From the NCBI GenBank assembly GCA_026395105.1, contig JAPLZH010000018.1, positions 1 through 10,010 of the forward strand: a stretch of DNA of 10,010 bases, in the 5' to 3' direction. This document shows, one piece after another, positions 1-5,562 of the stretch. Under the pieces are notes generated by a model. That model ran no database searches. It saw only the letters and a program-made list of their open reading frames with translations, and was not told where the DNA came from. The position numbers were made by a program, and so were the translations under genes. How positions within the stretch are numbered: position 1 is the first letter of the stretch; the number at the start of each line of letters is the position of its first letter. This DNA comes from Candidatus Tayloriibacteriota bacterium (lineage in GTDB: Bacteria > Patescibacteriota > Minisyncoccia > Phycocordibacterales > PALSA-1337).

Positions 1-1145
1 TAGAAATAAAAAAGGAATCACATTCTGCCAAAGAAGCTGGACAACGGCCGGTATTCAATGAAATTGTAGAGGAAATCAAACAAGGAAAATTCAATGGAAT
101 ACTCACTTGGGCCGCTGACCGTATTTCTAGAAACGCTGGTGACCTAGGACGAATTGTAGATATGATGGATTCAGGAAAACTTCACGACATTCGCACTTTT
201 AGCCAAAGATTTTCTAATAACCCTAATGAAAAATTCCTCCTGATGATTCTCGGAAGTCAGGCTAAACTAGAAAATGATAATAAAGTAATTAACGTTAAAA
301 GAGGTCTGCGAGCTAGGTGCGAGATGGGATTATGGCCATGTACTCCCCCGACGGGTTATCTTAGTAATAAAAATGTGGATAAAAAATGCCAGGTGGAGAT
401 TGATCCGTATCGGGCTCCTATGGTTAAGAAAATGTTTGAAAAAGTAGCTTATGAAAATTGCAGTGGCCGAAGATTGCATACCTGGCTCAAGGATGAAGTT
501 AAATTCAAAACCAAGAGCGGTAAACCCTTAACGTTGAGTAATATTTACATCACTCTACGTAACACCTTCTACTATGGTATGTTTGAATATCCCCGAGGCG
601 GCGGTCAATGGTACCAAGGCAAGCATGAGCCCATCATCACCAAGGAACTCTTTGATCAAGTTCAGGAAAAGATGACTAACTATGCCGAACGAAATGAACG
701 CAAGGAATTTGCCTTCACTAAACTGATAACTTGTGGTCTATGCGGATCAGGCATTACCGCCTCAGAGAAATTCAAGAAAATAAGCGGCGGTGGAGTCCAT
801 CAGTATATCTACTACGGTTGTTGCAGGTTTCAAGACAAAAATTGCAAGTCTGGCTATATGAGAGAGGAAGATCTAATTGAACAGCTATCTGGATTAATGG
901 ATAAAGTCAGTCTGGACGAAATTGGAATGAAAGAAAAAATTAAAGCGGAAATCGAAAGACACAAGAGGTTCCAGTCTGGATTATTGGGAATTAAAGAAAA
1001 CACGGTGAAAGTCAACGAAATTGATATGAGAAATTATGCTAAATACCTTCTTCGGGAAGGCACACAATGGGAGAAACGAGAACTTCTAACCTGCTTGAGA
1101 AGCAAGATCGTGATGAATAATAGGCAAGTAAGAATCTTAGAGTAA
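1..1145 (+). CDS. Serine recombinase (large serine recombinase/resolvase type), 5' partial
   Basis: The frame is open from the left edge, well upstream of the first in-window ATG at 162, so that ATG is internal and the true start lies outside. About 380 residues are visible. The first part is the end of a resolvase catalytic domain: a GQRP segment, then TWAADRISRN (DRISRN at 117-134), the conserved DRLSRN arginine motif of serine recombinases. The nucleophilic serine and first catalytic arginine would be upstream and cannot be checked. A Recombinase-type DNA-binding domain follows (GLRARCEMGLWP, PPTGY, DPYRAP). Next is a zinc-ribbon-like domain with a CGLC pair, a later CC and an NCKSGY cysteine, then a charged, probably coiled-coil tail. 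By family, it would cut and rejoin DNA through a 5' phosphoserine intermediate to integrate, excise or invert an element. It ends 90 bp from the 3' end of a tRNA gene, suggesting an element boundary. Family call is secure; the target site is unknown. Confidence 0.93.
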   Translation, partial: EIKKESHSAKEAGQRPVFNEIVEEIKQGKFNGILTWAADRISRNAGDLGRIVDMMDSGKLHDIRTFSQRFSNNPNEKFLLMILGSQAKLENDNKVINVKRGLRARCEMGLWPCTPPTGYLSNKNVDKKCQVEIDPYRAPMVKKMFEKVAYENCSGRRLHTWLKDEVKFKTKSGKPLTLSNIYITLRNTFYYGMFEYPRGGGQWYQGKHEPIITKELFDQVQEKMTNYAERNERKEFAFTKLITCGLCGSGITASEKFKKISGGGVHQYIYYGCCRFQDKNCKSGYMREEDLIEQLSGLMDKVSLDEIGMKEKIKAEIERHKRFQSGLLGIKENTVKVNEIDMRNYAKYLLREGTQWEKRELLTCLRSKIVMNNRQVRILE

Positions 1146-1178
1146 TAAAATAACCCCGCTAGGAAGGGGTATTTTATT
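1144..1178. terminator. Bidirectional intrinsic terminator after the recombinase
   Basis: CCCC at 1154-1157 pairs with GGGG at 1166-1169 around an 8-nt loop. The stem extends outward through an A/T-rich arm (AATAAAAT against ATTTTATT, one bulged A). It begins in the recombinase stop codon. The T-rich right arm makes it usable rightward, and the A-rich left arm makes it usable leftward for the tRNA transcript. Confidence 0.75.
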
Positions 1179-1189
1179 GCCTGACTATC

Positions 1190-1210
1190 TTTAAAAACGC
1201 TCATTTGAGC
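1190..1210 (-). terminator. Possible weak terminator of the tRNA transcript
   Basis: On the minus strand GCTC-AAAT-GAGC is followed by GTTTTT, 26 nt downstream of the tRNA 3' end. The stem is only 4 bp, so it may be a processing site or chance; the stronger hairpin at 1144-1178 lies just beyond. Confidence 0.3.
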
Positions 1211-1235
1211 CGTCTCGGTCGGTCTCACTACAGTG

Positions 1236-1309
1236 TGCGCTCGGCAGGAATTGAACCCACAACCCCTTGGTCCGAAGCCAAGTGCTCTATCCAATTGAGC
1301 TACGAGCGC
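1236..1309 (-). tRNA. tRNA-Arg (anticodon UCG)
   Basis: A 74-nt cloverleaf is drawn by hand on the minus strand. The acceptor stem is GCGCTCG/CGAGCGC, the D stem GCTC/GAGC, the anticodon stem CTTGG/CCAAG with loop CTTCGGA, and a 5-nt variable loop precedes the T arm GTGGG-TTCAATT-CCTGC. Loop positions 34-36 read TCG, so it decodes CGA and, by wobble, probably CGG. The discriminator is A at 1236. The next genomic bases are CACTG, so CCA is not encoded and must be added after transcription. A CCA-adding enzyme gene lies 112 bp away on the other strand. No clear promoter was seen upstream of it. Confidence 0.95.
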
Positions 1310-1385
1310 ATATTTAACACAAACAGAACATAAAAACACTTACGAGATAATCATACACCACTTTTGTATTTTTCCAAGAAATTAA

Positions 1386-1414
1386 TTCAATAATCTCAGG
1401 TTTTATGCTACAAT
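1386..1414 (+). promoter_or_regulatory. Extended -10 promoter of the CCA-adding enzyme gene
   Basis: TGCTACAAT at 1406-1414 is an extended -10 (TG-n-TACAAT). A weak TTCAAT lies at 1386-1391, 17 bp upstream. Only 6 nt separate the -10 from the ATG at 1421, so transcription should begin at or beside the start codon. No ribosome binding site is present. Confidence 0.65.
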
Positions 1415-1420
1415 CTGGCC

Positions 1421-2917
1421 ATGGAAATAAACCTTTTCGGAAGAAAAGAAAATATACCAAAAGAAGTTTCCCGTGTAACAGAAACGCTTGAAAAAGCGGG
1501 TTTTGAAGCATATTTGGTGGGTGGATGCGTTCGTGACCTACTTTTAAAGAAAGAACCGAAAGACTGGGATGTTACCACAAACGCTACTCCGGATCAGATA
1601 CTTTCCCTCTTCGGAGAAGACGGCTTCTATGAAAACACCTTCGGAACAGTAGGTGTTGTTAATCGTGAAACTGAAAATGAAAGATTAAAAGTTGTGGAAG
1701 TAACTCCATACCGCCTTGAAAGCGTCTATAGTGACCATAGAAGGCCTGATTCAGTAAAGTTTAGCCAGAGCCTCGAAGAAGATTTAAAACGCCGAGATTT
1801 CACGATTAATGCCCTTGCCCTCCGCGTAAAGGACAAAGAAACAGAAGTCGTTGACCTTTATGGTGGTAAAAAAGACATTGCAGATAAAGTCATTAGAACC
1901 GTTGGAAATCCAGACGAAAGATTTACCGAGGACGCCCTTAGAATACTTAGAGCGATACGTTTTACAGCAGAACTAGGTTTCGCGTTAAACATTGATACCG
2001 CGAATAGCATTAAAAAGAACGTTAATTTACTTGGAGAGATATCAAAGGAGCGAATTCGTGATGAGTTTATAAAGATTATTATGTCGGATAAGCCTATGGA
2101 CGGTTTAATAACAGCCCATACTTTCGGTGTTTTGAAGTATATAGCCCCAGAATTAGAGCTTGGAATCGGCGTGGAACAAAAAGGCACGCATGTTTATGAT
2201 GTTTGGGAACACCTTTTGCGTAGCGTTCAGCATTCTGCTGATAGAAAATGGCCCTTAGAAGTACGCCTGTCTGCCCTATTTCACGATGTCGGAAAGCCGG
2301 AAACTAGGCGTTTTTCACGTGAAACTGATAAATATACGTTTTACGGCCACGAAGTTGTCGGTTCACGTGTAACAAAGAAAATACTAGAAAGATTAAGGTT
2401 TCCCGTGAAAACCATAGAAAAGGTTACTAAACTAGCACGCTGGCATATGTTTTTCAGCGATACAGAGCAAATTACCCTTTCTGCTGTAAGAAGGATGATA
2501 GCAAATGTCGGAAAGGAGAATATATGGGATTTAATGAATGTTCGTGCCAGTGACAGGATAGGAACAGGCCGACCAAAGGAAAATCCTTATCGTTTAAGGA
2601 AATATCAGTCCATGATAGAAGAAGCCATGCGCGACCCTATATCCGTAGGAATGCTCAAAACTGACGGGAAACGCCTTATGGAGGTTACACGGGAAACACC
2701 TGGACCGAGACTAGGCTATATTCTTCATGCATTATTAGAGGATGTTTTGGATGATCCTAAGCTAAACACTGAGGAATATCTAGATAAAAAGGCTTTAGAA
2801 CTTAGTAAAAAGACTGACACGGAGCTAAAAAAGCTCGGCGAGGAAGGGAAATTAAAGAAAGAAGAGGAAGATGACGCTAAAGTTACTGAAATACGAGGCA
2901 AATTCAATGTAAAGTAA
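1421..2917 (+). CDS. cca: CCA tRNA nucleotidyltransferase with HD domain
   Basis: This enzyme adds or repairs the 3' CCA of tRNAs using CTP and ATP in the cytoplasm. The 498-residue product begins with the polymerase-beta-type nucleotidyltransferase head: LVGGCVRD at residues 32-39, then the metal-binding D48-W-D50. RRDFTINALA (template-strand motif) and EDALRILRAIRF (tRNA-binding neck) follow. An HD domain with FHDVGKP (H288, D289) comes next, as in E. coli-type enzymes that also carry phosphohydrolase activity. A C-terminal body precedes a lysine/glutamate-rich helical tail (last ~45 residues), which looks like an extension beyond the conserved fold. The ATG is chosen because the -10 element ends 6 nt upstream and the protein opens in the family's usual way. 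The neighbouring tRNA-Arg lacks an encoded CCA, consistent with the enzyme being essential. It could be a class II A- or C-only enzyme, but one complete copy argues for CCA addition. Confidence 0.95.
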   Translation: MEINLFGRKENIPKEVSRVTETLEKAGFEAYLVGGCVRDLLLKKEPKDWDVTTNATPDQILSLFGEDGFYENTFGTVGVVNRETENERLKVVEVTPYRLESVYSDHRRPDSVKFSQSLEEDLKRRDFTINALALRVKDKETEVVDLYGGKKDIADKVIRTVGNPDERFTEDALRILRAIRFTAELGFALNIDTANSIKKNVNLLGEISKERIRDEFIKIIMSDKPMDGLITAHTFGVLKYIAPELELGIGVEQKGTHVYDVWEHLLRSVQHSADRKWPLEVRLSALFHDVGKPETRRFSRETDKYTFYGHEVVGSRVTKKILERLRFPVKTIEKVTKLARWHMFFSDTEQITLSAVRRMIANVGKENIWDLMNVRASDRIGTGRPKENPYRLRKYQSMIEEAMRDPISVGMLKTDGKRLMEVTRETPGPRLGYILHALLEDVLDDPKLNTEEYLDKKALELSKKTDTELKKLGEEGKLKKEEEDDAKVTEIRGKFNVK

Positions 2918-2990
2918 ATAGAAACTGATTATTTAGGCTGTATAAACCAGTTTCACATGAAATCTATATATAAAAAGTGATATAAAAGAG

Positions 2991-3047
2991 AAAGCCGCCA
3001 GTGAAGGAAAAGTTAAAGCGAAATTTCCATTACAAAAGCGGCTTTTT
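2991..3047 (+). terminator. Terminator-like hairpin downstream of cca
   Basis: AAAGCCGC at 2991-2998 pairs with GCGGCTTT at 3038-3045, followed by a T run. The 39-nt loop holds a second possible stem (GGAAA at 3006-3010, TTTCC at 3024-3028). The distance from the cca stop (about 75 bp) fits a terminator for cca. The long loop makes it weaker than a standard hairpin. Confidence 0.5.
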
Positions 3048-3057
3048 AGGTGCCGCC
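3033..3057 (-). terminator. Intrinsic terminator of the leftward transcript
   Basis: On the minus strand GCGGC (3056-3052), a 9-nt loop and GCCGC (3042-3038) are followed by TTTTG. The stop codon of the broken reading frame at 3046-3285 lies in the loop. The GCGGC arm at 3038-3042 is shared with the plus-strand hairpin at 2991-3047, so the two structures exclude each other. Confidence 0.5.
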
Positions 3058-3285
3058 AGAACCACTTCCGCTAAATGGAGAAAACAAATAATCTTCTAAA
3101 ATAAAATGTTTGGGAAGAATTTGTCTTCTAGCATTCACTGATGCAGAGCCGATGGCACAGTTGTGATGACCCGTGGAGTCAAACACGTGAGAGATCAAAG
3201 AACAACTTGCATGAGAAACTAACCACTTAATTTCTCATTTATTTGGAAGAACTATGACATCCTCGCGAAAAAGTTTCTTTCGCAA
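3046..3285 (-). pseudogene. Short unrecognised reading frame broken by an in-frame TGA, possibly an RNA gene
   Basis: I do not recognise this. From a TTG at 3285-3283 the minus strand reads (M)RKKLFREDVIVLPNK, then TGA at 3237-3235, then stays open in the same frame for 62 codons, ending FSPFSGSGSGGT and TAA. No ATG is available for the second part; the only near-start is GTG at 3186-3184. A promoter lies just upstream (TATAAT at 3310-3305) and a terminator overlaps the stop, so something is probably transcribed. An 8-bp hairpin (3211-3238) begins exactly at the TGA. It could be a decayed gene, a non-coding RNA of roughly 260 nt in which the frame is accidental, or less likely a recoded TGA. 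TGA is not read as sense in the long genes here, so general recoding is not supported. Existence of the transcript is an inference. Confidence 0.3.
3211..3238 (-). repeat. 8-bp inverted repeat (hairpin) starting at the in-frame TGA
   Basis: ATGAGAAA at 3211-3218 and TTTCTCAT at 3231-3238 are perfectly complementary around a 12-nt loop. On the minus strand the first arm contains the TGA that breaks the short reading frame. There is no T run, so it is not an obvious terminator. Confidence 0.6.
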
Positions 3286-3304
3286 TCCGTCTTATCTGGA
3301 GATA

Positions 3305-3332
3305 ATTATAATTTATTTAAAGGACACGTAAA
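3305..3332 (-). promoter_or_regulatory. Leftward promoter in the cca/trmB-type gap
   Basis: A perfect TATAAT lies on the minus strand at 3310-3305, with TTTACG at 3332-3327 (16-bp spacer, 4 of 6 matches to TTGACA). It is supported by the upstream 15-bp element at 3338-3352, which sits at the same distance from TATAAT as in the abiE promoter. Expected start is near 3298. Confidence 0.5.
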
Positions 3333-3405
3333 GGACATATATGTGGATAACTTATTTTCTTTTGTCCTTTATAAAAGACATTTAAAAGACCACTAAAATG
3401 TCCTT
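3319..3405. repeat. Cluster of AAAGGACA-type octamers with 11-bp periodicity
   Basis: AAAGGACA occurs at 3319-3326 and 3330-3337, 11 bp apart. TGTCCTTT (its complement) occurs at 3363-3370. AAAAGACA at 3373-3380 and AAAAGACC at 3384-3391 are variants, again 11 bp apart. TGTCCTT at 3399-3405 overlaps the end of the regulator gene. Copies one helical turn apart on both strands look like protein-binding sites. Confidence 0.5.
3338..3352 (-). promoter_or_regulatory. Shared 15-bp element containing a perfect DnaA-box nonamer (copy 1)
   Basis: TATATGTGGATAACT on the plus strand recurs exactly at 8801-8815. Its complement holds TTATCCACA, the consensus DnaA box. In both places the element ends 27 nt upstream of a minus-strand TATAAT. 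Whether DnaA or another protein binds is unknown. Confidence 0.55.
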
Positions 3406-4201
3406 AATTAGCAACGTCATTTGAATTCCAAGAAATTTCAAAAATCATTTTCATAACTTTATAAATGATTTCATCTTCGATAATTATGCCCATCAAATGA
3501 TTTCCATTTAACTTTGTAAACGAAGTTTTATTATTTCCATACATAGTTACCTCTACTTCAAAAGGGAACTTCTCTGCGGAAATAAATTTTATATTCGGCC
3601 AAAACTTTTTTTCGATTCCATCAAAAACTTCTTCATTATATTTTCTATTTTCTGGAGTATCAGGAATTATTGCTTTTGTAGTAATGCCGAGTGACTCTTT
3701 TGCTTTAACGAATTTATATAAATCCTTAGCGGGCAAAAAATTCTTAAAAGCCTGCCCATGTGAAAAGGATATCATCTCGTATTTATCCTTACCAGACACC
3801 ATATCTTCATAAATAGAGGCTATTCCTTCAGCGTTTTGAAAATATCTGATCTTTGGCTTATTTGGATTCATGGCGAAAATACCTTCTATATCCGGCATTA
3901 ATTCCTGAGTCTTTTCATGGGCATCATTTGCTATTTCTGCCTGCATTTTAGTGTAGCGCAGTAATTTATCAGGGTTTTCTGGCTGATAGAATAGTTTTTT
4001 ACCTTTTTCTATCTCAGTAATTAGGCCTTTAATAGACAAATCGAGCAATATCTTATAGACAGTACTTCTGTTTATATGAGTTATTTCAGCTAATCTAGAA
4101 GGGAAGCATCCGCCCATCTCTATTAAAGTGGCGTAAATTAAGGATGATTTTTCGCTTAATCCTATCTTTTTTAAATGTTTAATTAGTGCTTCATTTTGCA
4201 T
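3404..4201 (-). CDS. TrmB-type helix-turn-helix transcriptional regulator
   Basis: The 265-residue protein begins with a TrmB-type winged helix at about residues 8-75 (LKKIGLSEKSSLIYATLIEMGG, then INRSTVYKILLDLSIKGLI and a basic wing ending in LFYQPENPDKL). A helical linker follows. The C-terminal part (from about PKIRYFQNAEGIASIYEDM) has no motif I can assign firmly and may be a ligand-sensing or dimerisation domain. TrmB-family proteins usually respond to sugars or other small molecules, but no ligand can be deduced here. The ATG is fixed by the promoter: the -10 ends 6 nt upstream, so the mRNA is probably leaderless. It diverges from a substrate-binding protein gene across 174 bp rich in inverted repeats, so it may control that gene and itself; this is an inference. 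No terminator follows the stop codon. Confidence 0.85.
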   Translation of the reverse strand: MQNEALIKHLKKIGLSEKSSLIYATLIEMGGCFPSRLAEITHINRSTVYKILLDLSIKGLITEIEKGKKLFYQPENPDKLLRYTKMQAEIANDAHEKTQELMPDIEGIFAMNPNKPKIRYFQNAEGIASIYEDMVSGKDKYEMISFSHGQAFKNFLPAKDLYKFVKAKESLGITTKAIIPDTPENRKYNEEVFDGIEKKFWPNIKFISAEKFPFEVEVTMYGNNKTSFTKLNGNHLMGIIIEDEIIYKVMKMIFEISWNSNDVAN

Positions 4202-4207
4202 ACATAT

Positions 4208-4236
4208 ATTCTATCAGACATGATACATTCTGTCAC
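4208..4236 (-). promoter_or_regulatory. Promoter of the TrmB-type regulator gene with internal inverted repeat
   Basis: GTGACA (4236-4231), a 17-bp spacer and TAGAAT (4213-4208) are followed by 6 nt and the ATG, each hexamer matching consensus at 5 of 6. CAGA at 4215-4218 and TCTG at 4229-4232 form an inverted repeat spanning the spacer, a position suited to repression. Confidence 0.7.
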
Positions 4237-4256
4237 TTTATACGAACAAACTATCT

Positions 4257-4279
4257 AATAGGCTATTCAAATGGCCTAT
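4257..4279. repeat. Inverted repeat in the divergent promoter region
   Basis: ATAGGC at 4258-4263 and GCCTAT at 4274-4279 are perfect complements with a 10-nt centre. A second, overlapping symmetry is AATAG-G-CTATT at 4257-4267. It lies about 20 bp beyond the regulator's -35 and is a candidate operator. Confidence 0.45.
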
Positions 4280-4325
4280 ACAAAGGGTATTATATATTAG
4301 AGCTGTTATCTCTGCCTAAATATAC

Positions 4326-4357
4326 TTGACACTCAGTATATACTGTTACCGTATTAT
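4326..4357 (+). promoter_or_regulatory. Promoter of the substrate-binding protein gene with palindrome in a long spacer
   Basis: Perfect TTGACA at 4326-4331 and TATTAT at 4352-4357 are separated by 20 bp, longer than the usual 17. The spacer holds a perfect 12-bp palindrome, CAGTATATACTG, at 4334-4345. GATAAT at 4360-4365 is an alternative -10 but lacks a matching -35. No Shine-Dalgarno precedes the ATG at 4376. Confidence 0.5.
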
Positions 4358-4375
4358 TAGATAATTAAAAGTATT

Positions 4376-5506
4376 ATGAATAAAAGTATAAAAATATTAT
4401 TAAGTTTGGCAGTTATATTAGTCGTTATAGTAGCGGGGATTGTTATAAATAATAACAGTCTAAATAACTCCAGTGGAAATGTAGGCAAATTAGTAAAGCC
4501 TACCGTGACCATTGGAATAACACTTCCATTAACAGGGGACGTAGCTATTCTAGGAGAAAGCGCACAAAACGCTATCATATTAGCGAAAGAGCAGTTAAAA
4601 GATACTAAATACGACTACAAATTAGTATTCGAAAACGATCAATTCAAACCGACCCTCGGTGCGACCATAGCAAATAAATTAATTTCCGTAGACAAAGCAG
4701 ACGCTTTAATGTCTTTCGGATCACCGGTCGGGCATGTGGTTAGCATAATCGCGGAGAAATATAAAATTCCTCACGTGAATGCCTTTGCCTCAGATGATCA
4801 TGTAGCGGATGGGGAATATAATTTCCTAGACTATACGCCTGCTTACGAAGACTCAAAACTCTTCATTCAGGAACTTCAGAAAAGAAATGTTAAGAAATTA
4901 GTTTTCTTTGGTCAGCAGGATAATCCAGGTGCGTTGGCAATAATTAATGCCTTTGAAAAAGACGTTAAAGGAACGGGAATTACAGTGCTCGCTTCAGAAA
5001 AATTTAACACAGGTACTAGAGATTTCCGATCACAAATAGATCAGATTAAAAATCTAGGTGCAGACATAATCGTTCTAGAAGCTTCCACTCCTGAATTAGA
5101 AATTCTCGCTAGGCAAATAAAGCAGGCGGGAATTAAAACTCCACTCACTACTATGGAAGCATTCGAATTCTCAGACCAGCTCTCACTTTTCGAAGGGGAT
5201 TGGTATGTGAATGGAGCGGACCCTAGTCAATGGTTCCTCGATCAATACAAAAATAGATTCGGAAAAGACGCTAAATTCGGTGCAGCGAATCAGTATGACG
5301 GCTTTAATTTAATCGTTCAGGCCGTAGAAACAGCGGGGGACGGAAAAACCGTACCGACTAAAGAGCAAATTAAAGACGCCCTAAGTCAGATAAAAAGCTT
5401 TAACGGAGCCCTCGGAGAGAACCTAAGTATTGATGAAAACGGATTAGTCGTTTCAAAAGCAGTGATTAGAATTATTAAAGATGGTAAACCGGTTACCGTA
5501 AAGTAA
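4376..5506 (+). CDS. ABC-type branched-chain amino acid (LivJ-like) substrate-binding protein, membrane-tethered
   Basis: The 376-residue product has a short N terminus (MNKSIK) and one hydrophobic segment at about residues 7-24. An asparagine/serine-rich linker and a type I periplasmic-binding fold (Peripla_BP_6 class) follow. VTIGITLPLTGDVAILGESAQNAIILA is the typical first strand-turn-helix. Later marks are the FGSPVGHVVSIIAEKYKIPHVNAFAS region and TRDFRSQIDQIKNLGADIIVL. There is no lipobox cysteine and no obvious cleavage site, so it is probably held by an uncleaved anchor with the binding domain outside the cytoplasmic membrane. Relatives bind leucine, isoleucine, valine, amides or other small ligands; the ligand here cannot be told. 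No permease or ATPase gene accompanies it, so it may serve a distant transporter or act as a receptor. The divergent TrmB-type regulator is a likely controller. Confidence 0.88.
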   Translation: MNKSIKILLSLAVILVVIVAGIVINNNSLNNSSGNVGKLVKPTVTIGITLPLTGDVAILGESAQNAIILAKEQLKDTKYDYKLVFENDQFKPTLGATIANKLISVDKADALMSFGSPVGHVVSIIAEKYKIPHVNAFASDDHVADGEYNFLDYTPAYEDSKLFIQELQKRNVKKLVFFGQQDNPGALAIINAFEKDVKGTGITVLASEKFNTGTRDFRSQIDQIKNLGADIIVLEASTPELEILARQIKQAGIKTPLTTMEAFEFSDQLSLFEGDWYVNGADPSQWFLDQYKNRFGKDAKFGAANQYDGFNLIVQAVETAGDGKTVPTKEQIKDALSQIKSFNGALGENLSIDENGLVVSKAVIRIIKDGKPVTVK

Positions 5507-5522
5507 ATATAAAATTCTCAGG

Positions 5523-5555
5523 AAAAAACCGCATCACTGCGGTTTTTTCTTTTTT
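5523..5555. terminator. Strong bidirectional intrinsic terminator
   Basis: AAAAAACCGC (5523-5532), loop ATCACT and GCGGTTTTTT (5539-5548) form a perfect 10-bp stem followed by further Ts. It closes the substrate-binding protein gene rightward. Its complement ends the phosphoribosyltransferase gene leftward, whose stop is at 5563. Confidence 0.92.
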
Positions 5556-5562
5556 ATTTGAC

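Larger units (their letters stand above)
2918..3403. other. 486-bp convergent intergenic region with promoter, repeats and hairpins
   Basis: The gap lies between the 3' ends of cca and the TrmB-type regulator gene, so no promoters are needed here for either neighbour. It nevertheless contains a leftward promoter (3305-3332), a DnaA-box-like nonamer (3342-3350), octamer repeats (3319-3405), hairpins at 3211-3238 (ATGAGAAA/TTTCTCAT) and 3265-3283 (GCGAAA/TTTCGC), and GC-rich arms forming terminators at 2991-3057. No conventional intact gene was found in either direction. The parts are listed separately. Confidence 0.7.

Noticed and set aside
1034..1339. Minus-strand ORF with an ALVAQLDRALGFGPRGCGFNSCRAH stretch
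   Set aside because: It is translated tRNA-Arg sequence plus flanks. This peptide pattern is the well-known artefact of reading through a tRNA gene.
1314..1511. Minus-strand ORF overlapping the cca start
   Set aside because: It overlaps the promoter and first codons of a well supported gene and has no domain features.
1858..2187. Minus-strand ORF inside cca
   Set aside because: It lies wholly inside a gene with clear catalytic motifs and has serine-rich, shadow-like composition.
2725..2907. Minus-strand serine-rich ORF at the end of cca
   Set aside because: It is the complement of the lysine/glutamate-rich tail of the CCA enzyme.
3163..3195. tRNA T-arm-like hairpin (CGTG, loop TTTGACTC, CACG on the minus strand) hinting at tmRNA
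   Set aside because: The stem has only 4 bp and the loop 8 nt. There is no acceptor stem, no CCA end and no recognisable tag peptide.
3046..3237. Genetic code 25 (TGA as glycine), as in Gracilibacteria/SR1
   Set aside because: All long genes run full length with GGN glycines and without in-frame TGA, so TGA is not a regular sense codon here.
4357..4578. Minus-strand hydrophobic ORF over the start of the binding-protein gene
   Set aside because: It is antisense to the signal-anchor region of a confident gene; its hydrophobicity comes from AT-rich codons.
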